Translations under genes and position numbers: made by a program | In this document: in pieces, positions 36,410 to 46,084 of the stretch | Layout: each line of letters opens with the position of its first letter | Numbering within the stretch: the first letter of the stretch is position 1 | Source of the DNA: Kushneria sinocarnis | GTDB lineage: Bacteria; Pseudomonadota; Gammaproteobacteria; Pseudomonadales; Halomonadaceae | Reading direction: 5' to 3' | NCBI RefSeq assembly: GCF_003633775.1 | Contig: NZ_RBIN01000012.1 | Span: 1-52,518, forward strand | DNA: 52,518 nt | The notes under the pieces: generated by a model | Database searches by the model: none | What the model saw: only the letters and a program-made list of their open reading frames with translations | What the model was told of the DNA's origin: nothing

Positions 36410-36786
36410 GCGCTCTCTCCTTGAGCAAAACGAAAACTTCAGAGCAGCAGAGCTGGCGGGCAAATGCCAGCTTCAACGCTGCTGACCCGAGAGAAGCACC
36501 ATGGCATACGTTGCGCAAGCATCGCCCCGCGGCGAAGACTGTCTCGAAACACAGCTTAATTAATATTTAATTACTACAAGCCATATACTACAGAATAGTG
36601 GATTTTTCCTAACCCAAATATAAAATTACCCTTGCATTAGCCATGAAAAATAATCAGTAAAAAAATACTTTTATATTAGAAATAACCCATACCAGCGTTC
36701 AGCATCAATGACCCAGGGACTGGTCATTCATCAACAGGGGCATCCAGGAAAGGGACCACTGCACCTCCCAGCCGGAAAACCAGACA
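36410..36786. promoter_or_regulatory. A+T-rich divergent region before the c-di-GMP operon
   Basis: 377 bases. 36550-36690 is strikingly A+T-rich against the G+C-rich surroundings, with runs such as TTAATTAATATTTAATTA. A TATACT hexamer at 36584-36589 could be a -10 element for the rightward operon, but no good -35 is seen. No ribosome-binding site of ordinary strength precedes the 36787 start. The composition suggests foreign origin or an H-NS-type silencing site. Confidence 0.4.
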
Positions 36787-38499
36787 ATGACCGGAACAAC
36801 CGCTGAAATTGTCCAGGCAACAGTCGACAAGGAAGCAGGAAAGATATCGCTGGCCATGTGGGAGTACGATCCATGCACCGGTCTGATCACCCTTTTCAAG
36901 CCGGGACACGAGCTGTACCGCGCTGGCAACGACCCTGTAAGGGAAGAACATTTCTGGGAGCAGGTCCATCCAGCTGACCGGGAAGCTGTTGCAAGCAAGA
37001 GAGACCAGCTCATGGCCGGCAACGAAACCTGTGTCCGTGAACTGGAATTCAGGATCAACCGGCCTGATACGGGGCAGACAATTCGGGTTTCAGTCACTGC
37101 CCAATCATTTTTCGTGAAAGGTAGACCAGCCCGCATAATGGGCGTCATCAAACCCATTGCCAACCGATGTCAGCATCAACAACAGCTTGATTACCTGGAA
37201 AATCACGATCCCCTGACCGGGCTCTGCAATCGAGCCGGTTTCATGAAACAGGCAGAAGACCTGCGGGGCCGTGGCAGGAAGCTCGGATTGGTATTGATGG
37301 ACCTGGACGGCTTCAAGCGCATCAATGATAGCCTGGGATATACGGCAGGCGATGAACTGCTGAAGCTTGTTGCCGCAAGGCTGACAAGTCAGCTGGATTC
37401 AAAGGCTCTGATTTCCAGAACCAGCGGTGATGAATTTGCATGTATTGTCCAGGAAGCAGAGCTCGACAAGACCATCAAGAATATAAAAAAGGCCCTGACC
37501 TCCCTTTTCATTCTGGGCGGGCGACTGCTGCAGGTCAGCGCCAGCATGGGCGCCGCACGCTACCCTGCAGATTGCAGCAGTATCGAAAGTCTTTTCCGAC
37601 ATGCCGACCTGGCACTGAACGAAGCCAGAGCCACGGCGCCCGGTTACAGCCGTTTCTATTCACCACAGCTGACAACAAACATTCAGCATCAGCAAAAGCT
37701 GACCGAAGAGCTGCATCGCGCGGTACTGGAAAAGCAGTTCGAGCTTTTCTACCAGCCTCAGGTCGATCTTGAAACAGGCCGGTTCATCGGCTTTGAAGCA
37801 CTGCTTAGATGGCACCACCCGACAAGGGGGTTGCTGACACCGGCTCATTTCATCGAACCCCTTGCCGGCAGCAGCTGGGCCAACGCTGTAGGGAACTGGA
37901 TCATCAAGACAGCCTGTCGCGATGCAGCAATCATGAACCGCAACGGCAACAACTTCAGATTTGCCGTTAATATCTTTTCACAACAACTCAGACTGGGTCA
38001 GCTGGAAGAGCATATCCTGACTCAACTGGAAGAACACAACCTGCCTGCGGAACTGCTCGAAATAGAGATTACGGAAAACATTCTTCTGGATCAGGAAGAA
38101 AAAGCCATCAACCAGCTTGATGCCCTGCGAGAAAAAGGGTGTTCAATTGCATTTGATGATTATGGAACCGGCTATGCTTCCCTAAGCATGCTGAAGCGTT
38201 TCCCGATAGATCGGTTAAAGATAGATCGCTCCTTTATTCGCAATATAGCTGACAGCAGGGAAGATACCGCCATTGTTGAATCAATCATGAAGCTGGGAAA
38301 GGTCTTCAAGCTGGGGGTGATTGCCGAAGGAATCGAACACAGCACACAACGGCATCTGCTGCTTCAGCAAGGCTGCACGACAGGACAGGGATATCTTTTC
38401 GGTCATCCCCAGCCATTATCACAACTCCTGCCAACCTGCGCTGGCACTCTCCCCGAATCCGTTCTTCACGACTCTCTCCAGCCTTTTTCCGGGAGGTAG
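36787..38499 (+). CDS. PAS-GGDEF-EAL cyclic-di-GMP protein
   Basis: 570-residue soluble protein. A PAS_3-like domain (about 20-125, with WEYDPCTGLI and VHPADREAV) precedes GGDEF (about 135-295) with the signature as S213-G-D-E-F, a one-residue change that some active cyclases tolerate. EAL (about 310-555) keeps E337-A-L, EITEN, DDYGTGYASL and KIDRSF, so phosphodiesterase activity is likely. It would make or break c-di-GMP in response to a cytoplasmic signal sensed by PAS. It is followed after 5 bases by the PilZ/HD-GYP gene. Codon and base composition are more A+T-rich than the flanking genes. Confidence 0.9.
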   Translation: MTGTTAEIVQATVDKEAGKISLAMWEYDPCTGLITLFKPGHELYRAGNDPVREEHFWEQVHPADREAVASKRDQLMAGNETCVRELEFRINRPDTGQTIRVSVTAQSFFVKGRPARIMGVIKPIANRCQHQQQLDYLENHDPLTGLCNRAGFMKQAEDLRGRGRKLGLVLMDLDGFKRINDSLGYTAGDELLKLVAARLTSQLDSKALISRTSGDEFACIVQEAELDKTIKNIKKALTSLFILGGRLLQVSASMGAARYPADCSSIESLFRHADLALNEARATAPGYSRFYSPQLTTNIQHQQKLTEELHRAVLEKQFELFYQPQVDLETGRFIGFEALLRWHHPTRGLLTPAHFIEPLAGSSWANAVGNWIIKTACRDAAIMNRNGNNFRFAVNIFSQQLRLGQLEEHILTQLEEHNLPAELLEIEITENILLDQEEKAINQLDALREKGCSIAFDDYGTGYASLSMLKRFPIDRLKIDRSFIRNIADSREDTAIVESIMKLGKVFKLGVIAEGIEHSTQRHLLLQQGCTTGQGYLFGHPQPLSQLLPTCAGTLPESVLHDSLQPFSGR

Positions 38500-38504
38500 G
38501 AAAA

Positions 38505-40259
38505 ATGACCACTCAAGCGGCAATCAGTGTCGGGCAGCCGGAAATGCAGTCACGCTCGAGGCAGGAAGATGCAGCGTACGTGGCCCATGTAATGGAATCC
38601 ATCGCCCGCGATACCCATGACGTCTCCCTTACCCTCGAGATGCTGGAGGATCCGATTCCTGCACGGATCAAGACGATCAATACGGAACGCGGGATCATGT
38701 CCCTTGCCATCGCCGATATCAGGGACTTCAGCGATGAACATGTCATCGGTTCCAGGCTGATGCTCGATGCTGAAAAGCCCGGCGGCCCAGTGGACTCGGA
38801 AAGCATCCATTTCGAGGATATCGAACCGGTCAGGGTCAGACATCTGAGTGATTCGCTGGAGATACAATGCTCGCTGCCCCGCTCCCTGTTTACCACCAGC
38901 CGACGTGGCGGTGTGCGGGTTCCCTTCATTCAGGGCATGAAAGCCTTTGCGGAAATCGAAGTTTATGCCGGTCAGCCCACCATTCGGGCGCAACTGCGCA
39001 ATCTCTCGCTGGGCGGGTGCATGCTGGAATTCCCCCTGCGGGAATGCGCTTATTTCGGAGTCAATCAGTACCTGCCCGGTATTACCATTTCATTCCCGAA
39101 TGGAGATGAAATCACTTTCGAGGCAAAAGTACGCCATGTCCGACCTGCCGGCCGATCCCATCATGCCATTATCGGCGTCAGCTTCAGTGAACCATCCACT
39201 CAGCTGACCCAGCGTCTGGCCTATTTCATTGGAGAAGCCGAGAGTGAACTTGCCTATCGACTGGGCATGGATACGCGCAAATCGCATAGATCGGCACTGT
39301 TCATCGAAAAATATGCGCATCACACGGTAGAGAGCGATCCGCCCAAAGCCGATCGTTCGGCACCAATGGTCAAGGCCATCGAGGAAATTGCCCGACAGCT
39401 GCACATAACACTGTTACACCTCAAAAATGATCGCACCATTTCAGGCAATGCCCTGTATGACAGTGCTGATACCCTGATCCATTTGCTTGACCGGGACCGA
39501 CAGCAGGCACTGTATGCGCTCAACTGCCTGAAGGATGAGCCGCAATGGTTGCAACATGCACTCAGCGTGGCCGGCCAGCTGGGAGATATCATGCTGTCCG
39601 ATTCCGGCCTCGCCTTCCAGGCCCGTGATGCCATGGTGTGCGCTCTGCTGCACTCCATGGGCAAGCCCCTGATGCTCTGCAAACAGCTGCCCTCCCTGGA
39701 AGCGCCGCTGACCAACAGGCAAAGGGAGCTGCTACGTGGCCATGTTGAAGTCCTGCAGACCTATCTGGAGAAGATGGAGTGGCTGAACGGGAAAATCAGT
39801 CATGAGGTCATCCTGGGCGCCAATGAATGTCTGGATGGCAGTGGCTACCCCTTTCACAGGCAGCAGGATGAACTGGGCGATCTCACTCGCATTACCGCCA
39901 TCATCAACCGCATCGATACATTGAGGCGCAAGCGCAACAAGCGCTCCGGAATGACGGCCTTTGAAGCCTATCGCATGGTCTATCACCAGTCCGACAAATA
40001 TGACCGCAAGTGGGTAACACGCTATATCCAGCGCCATGGATTTTATCCGATCGGCAGCCTGGTCAAATTCTCCAGGGGGTTCCTTGCCTGGGTGATGCAG
40101 CTCGATGAGGCCGGTAATCCCGTCCGCATCCGGGTCGTCAAGAATCTGGCCCACGACTCCATGACTCTGGATACCATCCTGACACCGGTCGACTTTTCCC
40201 AGCTGGGCAGTCTGGAATCGGCCGAACGTCCGGATGATTATCAGATAGCGCCATTCTGA
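38505..40259 (+). CDS. PilZ domain protein with degenerate HD-GYP domain
   Basis: 584 residues, 5 bases after the upstream gene, with GGGAGGTAGG before the start. A YcgR-like N-terminal domain (about 25-125) leads to PilZ (about 130-235) with the c-di-GMP motif R133-R134-x3-R138 and N166-x-S-x-x-G171. The C-terminal HD-GYP-like domain (about 330-520) has H383-S where HD is required and DGSGYP (about 444-449), so metal binding and hydrolysis are probably lost. This would make a c-di-GMP effector with a scaffold-type HD-GYP fold, directly coupled to the GGDEF-EAL enzyme. The combination is unusual. Confidence 0.8.
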   Translation: MTTQAAISVGQPEMQSRSRQEDAAYVAHVMESIARDTHDVSLTLEMLEDPIPARIKTINTERGIMSLAIADIRDFSDEHVIGSRLMLDAEKPGGPVDSESIHFEDIEPVRVRHLSDSLEIQCSLPRSLFTTSRRGGVRVPFIQGMKAFAEIEVYAGQPTIRAQLRNLSLGGCMLEFPLRECAYFGVNQYLPGITISFPNGDEITFEAKVRHVRPAGRSHHAIIGVSFSEPSTQLTQRLAYFIGEAESELAYRLGMDTRKSHRSALFIEKYAHHTVESDPPKADRSAPMVKAIEEIARQLHITLLHLKNDRTISGNALYDSADTLIHLLDRDRQQALYALNCLKDEPQWLQHALSVAGQLGDIMLSDSGLAFQARDAMVCALLHSMGKPLMLCKQLPSLEAPLTNRQRELLRGHVEVLQTYLEKMEWLNGKISHEVILGANECLDGSGYPFHRQQDELGDLTRITAIINRIDTLRRKRNKRSGMTAFEAYRMVYHQSDKYDRKWVTRYIQRHGFYPIGSLVKFSRGFLAWVMQLDEAGNPVRIRVVKNLAHDSMTLDTILTPVDFSQLGSLESAERPDDYQIAPF

Positions 40260-40309
40260 ACCTTCCGAGCATGCCGGGCTGCCAGCCTCGCACAGCCCTG
40301 AAGCGCCAG

Positions 40310-40332
40310 GCCCGCCTCACGGCGGGCTTTTT
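40310..40332 (+). terminator. Rho-independent terminator of the c-di-GMP operon
   Basis: GCCCGCC-TCAC-GGCGGGC is followed by five T residues, ending 73 bases after the PilZ gene stop. Confidence 0.9.
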
Positions 40333-40407
40333 GACAAGCGCCACGCTCTCTGACAGACAGCATGACGCCTCCATCAGGCACTGCTCCTGCGCTCTCCTCC
40401 CGGAACG

Positions 40408-40818
40408 TCAGCAGAGCTCGTCCAGCCGCACCACTTCGCCATCTTCCCGGGTGAACTCGCTCGGGGGATAGGCCAGCAGATCCAGCACCTTCTCCGAGGG
40501 CGTACAGAGCCGCACGCCCAGCTCGGTGACCACGATGGGACGATCGATCAGGGCAGGCTGGGCCAGCATGGCATCGATCAGCTGCTCATCGCTCAGCGAG
40601 GCCTCACCCGGCACCGGCTCCTCAGGGGGCGTCTCCCGGGGCCGCAGCAGCTCGCGCGGGGTAATGCCCATCGCGACCAGCAGATCGATCAGCTTCGCGC
40701 GGGAAGGGGGCGTTTTCAGATACTCGATTACATGGGGCTCATCGCCGGACTGTCGCATCATCTCCAGGGTATTGCAGGAGGTTCTGCACTCCGGATTGTG
40801 ATAGATCACGCTGGTCAA
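40408..40818 (-). CDS. arsC: Glutaredoxin-type arsenate reductase (ArsC/Spx family)
   Basis: 136 residues from a TTG start at 40818, chosen because GGAGGG lies 6 bases upstream and the family begins TSVIYHNPEC; the open frame extends 44 residues further. The catalytic Cys is in HNPECRTSCNTL near residue 11. The C-terminal block carries RPIVVTELGVRLCTPSEKVL, with the family's RPIV...R..P.E. pattern. It reduces arsenate to arsenite with glutathione/glutaredoxin; no other ars gene is nearby, so it could also be a general ArsC-like reductase. Confidence 0.85.
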   Translation of the reverse strand: MTSVIYHNPECRTSCNTLEMMRQSGDEPHVIEYLKTPPSRAKLIDLLVAMGITPRELLRPRETPPEEPVPGEASLSDEQLIDAMLAQPALIDRPIVVTELGVRLCTPSEKVLDLLAYPPSEFTREDGEVVRLDELC

Positions 40819-41095
40819 GATCGGCCCTCCGGGGAGATGGCAACGGAAAACAACCTCTCCAGAGCCTCGCACAATTCGGGGTGGCTCGCACAACCCCTCT
40901 GCCACGTAAGTCGGGGGGCGCTCGCAGGGTCCTGGCTCACACAGCCTCATGCAGATTCAGTGCCAGCCGAGCGCCATCCCCCGGTATGCCGAATGCGCCC
41001 CGTGAAACACCCGGCATGGACGCCCCTGGTCTGGTGAACTATGTTGGGCCGATTTCATTACCCCGATTCTCATATGTAAGTGGCAAGGACCCCTT

Positions 41096-41584
41096 ATGCG
41101 CGCCCACTCGAAGAGTAAACAGCTGGTCGGACTTCTCGGCTGGCTGGGTATCAGCTACCTGGCTGCCGCCATCGGCGCCATTGCCTCGATCAACGCGGCG
41201 GACTTCTATGAGCGGCTAGCCCAGCCGGCCTGGGCGCCCCCCGCGGCAGTGTTCGGTCCGGTCTGGATGACGCTTTACGGCCTGATGGGGATCGCCGCCT
41301 GGCTGGTCTGGCAGGAGCGACGGCGCAGCAGGGCGCTGCGGCTGTTCCTGATTCAGCTGGCGCTCAATGCGTTGTGGAGCTGGCTCTATTTCGTATGGCA
41401 TCTCGGTGCCATGTCGTTCATCGGCGTGCTGGTGCTGTGGGGGCTGATCCTGTGGACCCTGATCGCCTTCTGGCGCAGACGCGCACTCGCCGGCGTGCTG
41501 CTGGTGCCCTACCTGCTCTGGGTCAGCCTGGCCTCGGCCCTGACACTGGCCACCTGGCAGCTCAATCCGCAGGTGCTGGGCTAG
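41096..41584 (+). CDS. tspO: TspO/MBR family tryptophan-rich sensory protein
   Basis: 162-residue protein with five membrane helices. Family blocks are QPAWAPPAAVFGPVWMTLYGLMG (about 42-64) and LNALWSWLYFVWH (about 98). TspO proteins bind porphyrins and some act in stress responses. AAGGA precedes the start at 41096. About 275 bases without features separate it from the ArsC gene. Confidence 0.9.
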   Translation: MRAHSKSKQLVGLLGWLGISYLAAAIGAIASINAADFYERLAQPAWAPPAAVFGPVWMTLYGLMGIAAWLVWQERRRSRALRLFLIQLALNALWSWLYFVWHLGAMSFIGVLVLWGLILWTLIAFWRRRALAGVLLVPYLLWVSLASALTLATWQLNPQVLG

Positions 41585-41630
41585 ACGAGCGGGCGGCTGC
41601 CAGGCGCTGTCGCCCGCCCCGAAAATGAAA

Positions 41631-41653
41631 AACCCTGCCACCAGGGCAGGGTT
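41631..41653 (-). terminator. Terminator of the chemoreceptor gene
   Basis: AACCCTGCC and GGCAGGGTT form a stem. Read on the minus strand it is followed by a TTTTT-containing tract, ending 27 bases past the chemoreceptor stop. It also lies between convergent tspO and the receptor gene. Confidence 0.8.
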
Positions 41654-41679
41654 CGAAGCGCAACAGAAGTGGCAGCGTT

Positions 41680-43650
41680 TCAGGCCGGCAGTGCCGAGCC
41701 TTCGTAGGGGTGCCGGGCCGCCGCATCGTCATGGCCGGTCGAGGCATTCTGCTGGAAGCGGACCATCAGTTCTTCAAGAGTGCGGGCCTGCTCCTCGAGC
41801 GCCGTGGCCGCACTGGCCACCTGCTCGACCAGCGAGGCATTCTGCTGGGTGACCCCATCCATCTCGGTGACCGCCTGATTGATATCGCCGATTCCGGAGG
41901 CCTGCTGCTTCGACGCCACCGCAATCTCGTTGATCAGCCCGGTGACGCGCTGCACGGAGCCGACCAGCCGCTCCATGACCTCGCCGGCCTCTCGCGCCTG
42001 ACGTGATCCTTCTTCGACGCGCCCCAGCGATTCATTGATCAGCCCGCTGATCTCGCTGGCCGACTTCGAGCTGCGGGAGGCCAGATTGCGCACCTCCTCG
42101 GCGACCACCGCGAAGCCACGCCCCTGCTCGCCGGCCCGCGCCGCTTCCACCGAGGCATTCAGCGCCAGCAGATTGGTCTGGAAGGCGATGCTGTCGATCA
42201 TTTCGACGATTTCCGACATCCGCCGCGAACTGCCACTGATCTCTTCCATCGAGCTGATGACTCGATTGACCTGCGCGCCGCCCTGCTCGGCAATCCCCGA
42301 GGCCTCGCTGGCCAGCTGGCTGGCCTGGCGGGCACTTTCGGCATTGTGACCGATGGTGGCGGACATCTGCTCCATCGCCGAGGCGGTCTCCTCCAGCGAC
42401 GCCGCCTGCGATTCGGTGCGTCGCGACAGATCAACGTTACCGGCCGAGATCTCGCGGGTACGTCCGGCAATGGTGTCGGATATGCCGCTCACCTCGGCAA
42501 ACAGGTGATTGAGCTTGCCGGCATAGCGGTTGACGGCACTGCGCAGGGCGCCGATTTCATCATGACGGCTGACCGAAAGCGCTTCACCGCTGGCGCCGCC
42601 TTCGCCCAGGCGATCGATCTGCCGGGTGGTCTCGTTGATCTGGCGCAGCAGCAGCCGGCTCCCCCACCAAGCCAGCATCAGCAGGATCGCCACTACCGGC
42701 AGGATGAACAGCAAAAGATCACGGGTCATCGTGCTGGCCAGACTGGTGATGCGACTCAGCGGTGTCACCAGGCCGATGGTCCAGCCGGTATCCGCCATTT
42801 TGAAGAGGCTGACCGAGGCGGTGTCCTGCAGCCGGGCATCCCGGATCTCGACCGGCTCACTGGTGTTCATGGCGCCTGCCACCGGCGCCAGCCAGTCGCG
42901 ATCGGCACTGAGCTCGGCAAACGACTGCATGCCCTGGCCCTGATCGACCCCGGGGAAATACATCACGTTGCCCTCGCGATCCAGCGCGAAGGCGTAACCG
43001 CCGGTGGCGTCGCCATTGGCCGCCAGCAGCGCGGCCAGACCGCCCAGCCGGATATCCAGGGTGGCCACGCCGGCAAACTGCCCCTGCCGCTGCCAGGGCA
43101 CGCTGCAGGTAACCATCGACTCACCGGTGACCGGGTCCTGATAGGCAGCCGACCAGACGCACTGCCCGGCCGGCGCATTGCGCGCTTCGGTATACCAGCT
43201 CTCCTGCTGATAGCCGGCACCCTCGGGCGCGTTGTACTCGTCCGAATACGCCAGCCTGCCATCACTGCCCCGGCCCCAGAAGAAGCTGCGCCGCTCGACC
43301 CCGGGGGTAAAGGCATTCGGCTCAGGCCATATCCCGCCACCGGCAATGGCTTCATCCCCGTTGGCATCGATGATCGCAGGCAGGGTCGCGGCAAACAGTG
43401 TCGCGTTCAATGGCAGGGTTTCGGCCAGATTCGCCAGACTGGCCGTGGTGCCCTCGTAACCGGCCATCCGGGCACTCAATCCGTTGACGATGGATTGGCC
43501 GGACTCCTGTACCAGGGTCGAACTGGCCTCGATCAGGCGGGGTTTGGCGCGCAGTGTCATGACGCCATAAATGGAAATCGCGATCAGCAGCATCAGGGCG
43601 ATACCGCCGAGCGTCAGGCGCTTCGAGATGGTCAGTGACGGGAGGTGCAT
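41680..43650 (-). CDS. Methyl-accepting chemotaxis protein with dCache sensor
   Basis: About 656 residues from the ATG at 43650 ([10 protein letters not shown]), just before the first membrane helix (about 12-30). Two upstream in-frame ATGs (43722, 43686) are possible, and none has a good ribosome-binding site. A periplasmic dCache-type sensor (about 55-300, with [13 protein letters not shown] and [10 protein letters not shown]) is followed by a second helix (about 305-325), HAMP, and the signalling domain with the conserved hairpin [20 protein letters not shown]. The ligand is unknown. No chemotaxis genes adjoin it. Confidence 0.92.
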   Translation of the reverse strand: MHLPSLTISKRLTLGGIALMLLIAISIYGVMTLRAKPRLIEASSTLVQESGQSIVNGLSARMAGYEGTTASLANLAETLPLNATLFAATLPAIIDANGDEAIAGGGIWPEPNAFTPGVERRSFFWGRGSDGRLAYSDEYNAPEGAGYQQESWYTEARNAPAGQCVWSAAYQDPVTGESMVTCSVPWQRQGQFAGVATLDIRLGGLAALLAANGDATGGYAFALDREGNVMYFPGVDQGQGMQSFAELSADRDWLAPVAGAMNTSEPVEIRDARLQDTASVSLFKMADTGWTIGLVTPLSRITSLASTMTRDLLLFILPVVAILLMLAWWGSRLLLRQINETTRQIDRLGEGGASGEALSVSRHDEIGALRSAVNRYAGKLNHLFAEVSGISDTIAGRTREISAGNVDLSRRTESQAASLEETASAMEQMSATIGHNAESARQASQLASEASGIAEQGGAQVNRVISSMEEISGSSRRMSEIVEMIDSIAFQTNLLALNASVEAARAGEQGRGFAVVAEEVRNLASRSSKSASEISGLINESLGRVEEGSRQAREAGEVMERLVGSVQRVTGLINEIAVASKQQASGIGDINQAVTEMDGVTQQNASLVEQVASAATALEEQARTLEELMVRFQQNASTGHDDAAARHPYEGSALPA

Positions 43651-43743
43651 GGTGAGAGGACCCGAATTGTTATATTCGAGTGCCATATCGGCGCTTCGAG
43701 GGGAAGACTTGACGCCAATCATCGCCCAGGCAGGCCCGGGAGC

Positions 43744-44619
43744 TCAGGGCAGGCGCCCGGCGGGCCCGTCACCGAGCTCGCCGGCAATCTCCTCCACCAG
43801 CCCGCGCACCGCCGGCGAACTGCTTCTGCGCCCCACCCGGATGACATTGACGATCTGCGGCGGCGGGGCCAGCTCGCCATCCATCACCACCATTTCCGGC
43901 GTGACATGGCGGGCGTTGAGCAGCGACACGCCCAGCCCGGCCTGCACCGCCGAGACCAGGCTGGCGATGCTGGTACAGGTCATCACGGTGGCAAAACCGG
44001 GCGGCCGGGACTGCCCGAACTCCATCGCCCACTGGCGGTAGAAGCAGTCGTCACCGAAGGCCACGAACGGCAGCGGCACCGTCTCGTCGGCGGCCAGATC
44101 GGGCGCCTTTACCCAGTGCAGCGGCTCGGAGGCGAGCACGACATCGGTAGCGCGCTGGCCGTGCTCGAAGCGCTGCAGCACCCCGATATCGAGCTCGCCG
44201 CGCTCGAGCTGCGCCTCGATGGTCAGGCTCTGGCGGACACTGGTATGCACCGTGACATCCGGGTGGCGGCGCGTGAAGCGCCCGAGAATCCGCGACAGCC
44301 CGCGGCTCGTGATGTCCTCGGTCATGCCCAGCCGGATCCGTCCGCTCAACGGCGTGGTCCCCAGGCTGGTGGCGGCTTCGTCGTGCAGCGCCACGATGCG
44401 CCGCGCGTAGCGCAGCAGCCGCTCGCCATCCGCGGTCAGCAGCGGCTGGCCGACCCGCCTGGCCAGCAGGGCGCAGCCCAGCGCCTCCTCGAGCCGCCGG
44501 ATCTTGTGCGAGACCGCCGACTGCGAGAGCGCCAGCTGATCCGCCGCCCGGGTAATGCCGCCGTGATCGGCAATGGCGCACAGCGCCTGCAGCGCGCCCA
44601 TTTCCAGTCGTGCGCTCAT
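43744..44619 (-). CDS. LysR family regulator
   Basis: 291 residues. The N-terminal winged helix (about 5-65: ALCAIADHGGITRAADQLAL, then SQSAVSHKIRRLEEALGC) is followed by a substrate-binding domain of the usual length. The start is followed by MSARLEMGALQ. It is divergent from the MFS gene (about 200-base gap), so it likely regulates that transporter. The gap contains the usual A+T-richer spacer but no obvious T-N11-A site that I can rank. Confidence 0.88.
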   Translation of the reverse strand: MSARLEMGALQALCAIADHGGITRAADQLALSQSAVSHKIRRLEEALGCALLARRVGQPLLTADGERLLRYARRIVALHDEAATSLGTTPLSGRIRLGMTEDITSRGLSRILGRFTRRHPDVTVHTSVRQSLTIEAQLERGELDIGVLQRFEHGQRATDVVLASEPLHWVKAPDLAADETVPLPFVAFGDDCFYRQWAMEFGQSRPPGFATVMTCTSIASLVSAVQAGLGVSLLNARHVTPEMVVMDGELAPPPQIVNVIRVGRRSSSPAVRGLVEEIAGELGDGPAGRLP

Positions 44620-44817
44620 TCGCTTCTCGCATGACAGTTTTCGATCACCTTACGCAAACAATCCATTGGCGTCATTACCGGGCGTGCCGCACGCTGGCGC
44701 AGCGTTCGGCGCGTGGATGATACTTACCACCTGCGAACGGACATTTTCAGCCTGCCACCCAGCCGTGGCTGCCCGAGGACGGCATCAGGCAACGTCAATG
44801 GAGAACAAGATCCCATC

Positions 44818-45990
44818 GTGAGCAGAGCCATGTACATTGCCGCCGGCGGCGCGCTGGCGACCGCCGTTTCCTTCGGCCCGGCCCGAATCGGTTTCGGGCT
44901 CTTTCTGCCGCAGCTTCGTGAAACATTCGAGCTCACCACCCGGGAGTCCGGCTATATCGCGAGCAGCGCCTTTGGCGGTTTTCTAATTGCTCTGCTACTG
45001 GCGGGTTATCTGTCGGCGCGCTTCGGGCCGAGGCTGCCGGTGGTGCTGGGGTCACTGGCGGCGCTGGCCGGCATGACCATTGTCGCCCTGGCGAATAATA
45101 CGCTCATGCTGGCGGCCGGCACCGTGCTGGCGGCCACCAGCGCCGGCTGCTGCTGGTCACCGTTCAACAACGCCGCCGAACGCGGCATTGCCGACGACCG
45201 CCGGAACCGGGCGCTTTCGATCATCAGCACCGGCACCACCGGCGGCATTGCCGGCGCCGGCCTGCTGGCACTGGGCGTGGCCTGGCTATATCAGGAGTGG
45301 CGAGTGGCCTGGGGGATATTTGCCCTGATGGCGCTGTTGTCGACGCTGGTCAATTTCCGGGCGCTGGCCCGGCTGCCGGATACTCCCGCCACCCGGCCGG
45401 TGGCACTGCCCACCCAGCTGCGGCGCCTCTGCCGGTTGCGGGCACTGCCGTTGTACGCCATCGCCCTCTCCTTCGGCATTTCCAGCGGGATCTATCTCTC
45501 GTTTACCGTCGATCATGTGATGCGTGCCGGGGGGCTGCCGGGGCTGGCGTCCGAGCTCTCCGGGCCGGTCATGTACATCGCGATGGGCATCGGCGGCATC
45601 GCCGGGCTGGCCACGGCGGAGATTCATCGCCGCATCGGCATGACGGTACTGGTACGCACGCTCTTCATACTCTCGGCCGTTTCGCTGCTGGCCTGCGGAC
45701 TGGCACCCACCAGCTGGCCGCTGCTGCTGCTCTCGGCACTGCTGCAGGGCAGCTGCATCATGATGCTCAGCGCCATCTTCTCGTTCTGGAGTGTCCGGCT
45801 GTTCCCGGAGCTGGCCGCGGTCAGCTTTACCGCCGTACTGGTTATCTATGCGCTGGGCAACATCATCGGCCCGGCGGCGGCCGGGAGCCTGGCGGCCACG
45901 CTGGGCATGAATATCGCCTTTGCCATCACGGCGGCCCTGTCACTGCTCACGGCGCTGCTGTTTCGGGAGCGCATCGGGCGGGCTGCCTGA
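44818..45990 (+). CDS. MFS transporter, YbfB/YjiJ type
   Basis: 390 residues from the GTG at 44818 (SRAMYIAAGG); GGAGA lies somewhat far upstream, and the ATG at 44830 is an alternative. About 12 membrane helices. GPARIGFGLFLPQLRETFELT and GYIASSAFGGFLIALLLAGY are characteristic of the YbfB/YjiJ group. The substrate is unknown. It is divergent from the LysR gene. Confidence 0.82.
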   Translation: MSRAMYIAAGGALATAVSFGPARIGFGLFLPQLRETFELTTRESGYIASSAFGGFLIALLLAGYLSARFGPRLPVVLGSLAALAGMTIVALANNTLMLAAGTVLAATSAGCCWSPFNNAAERGIADDRRNRALSIISTGTTGGIAGAGLLALGVAWLYQEWRVAWGIFALMALLSTLVNFRALARLPDTPATRPVALPTQLRRLCRLRALPLYAIALSFGISSGIYLSFTVDHVMRAGGLPGLASELSGPVMYIAMGIGGIAGLATAEIHRRIGMTVLVRTLFILSAVSLLACGLAPTSWPLLLLSALLQGSCIMMLSAIFSFWSVRLFPELAAVSFTAVLVIYALGNIIGPAAAGSLAATLGMNIAFAITAALSLLTALLFRERIGRAA

Positions 45991-46084
45991 AGCTGGGCCG
46001 CCCCCCGGTGAAACCGACCCTTCGGCCCCCGGGCGAGGACCGGGATTGAAGGGCGGCGGCATCACCGGACTCGGCCGCTCGTGG

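Noticed and set aside
37425-37439. GGDEF domain as inactive because it reads SGDEF
   Set aside because: A change at the first glycine is tolerated in some active cyclases; activity left open.
40819-40950. 44-residue extension of ArsC
   Set aside because: Catalytic start aligns with TTG at 40818, which has a good ribosome-binding site.
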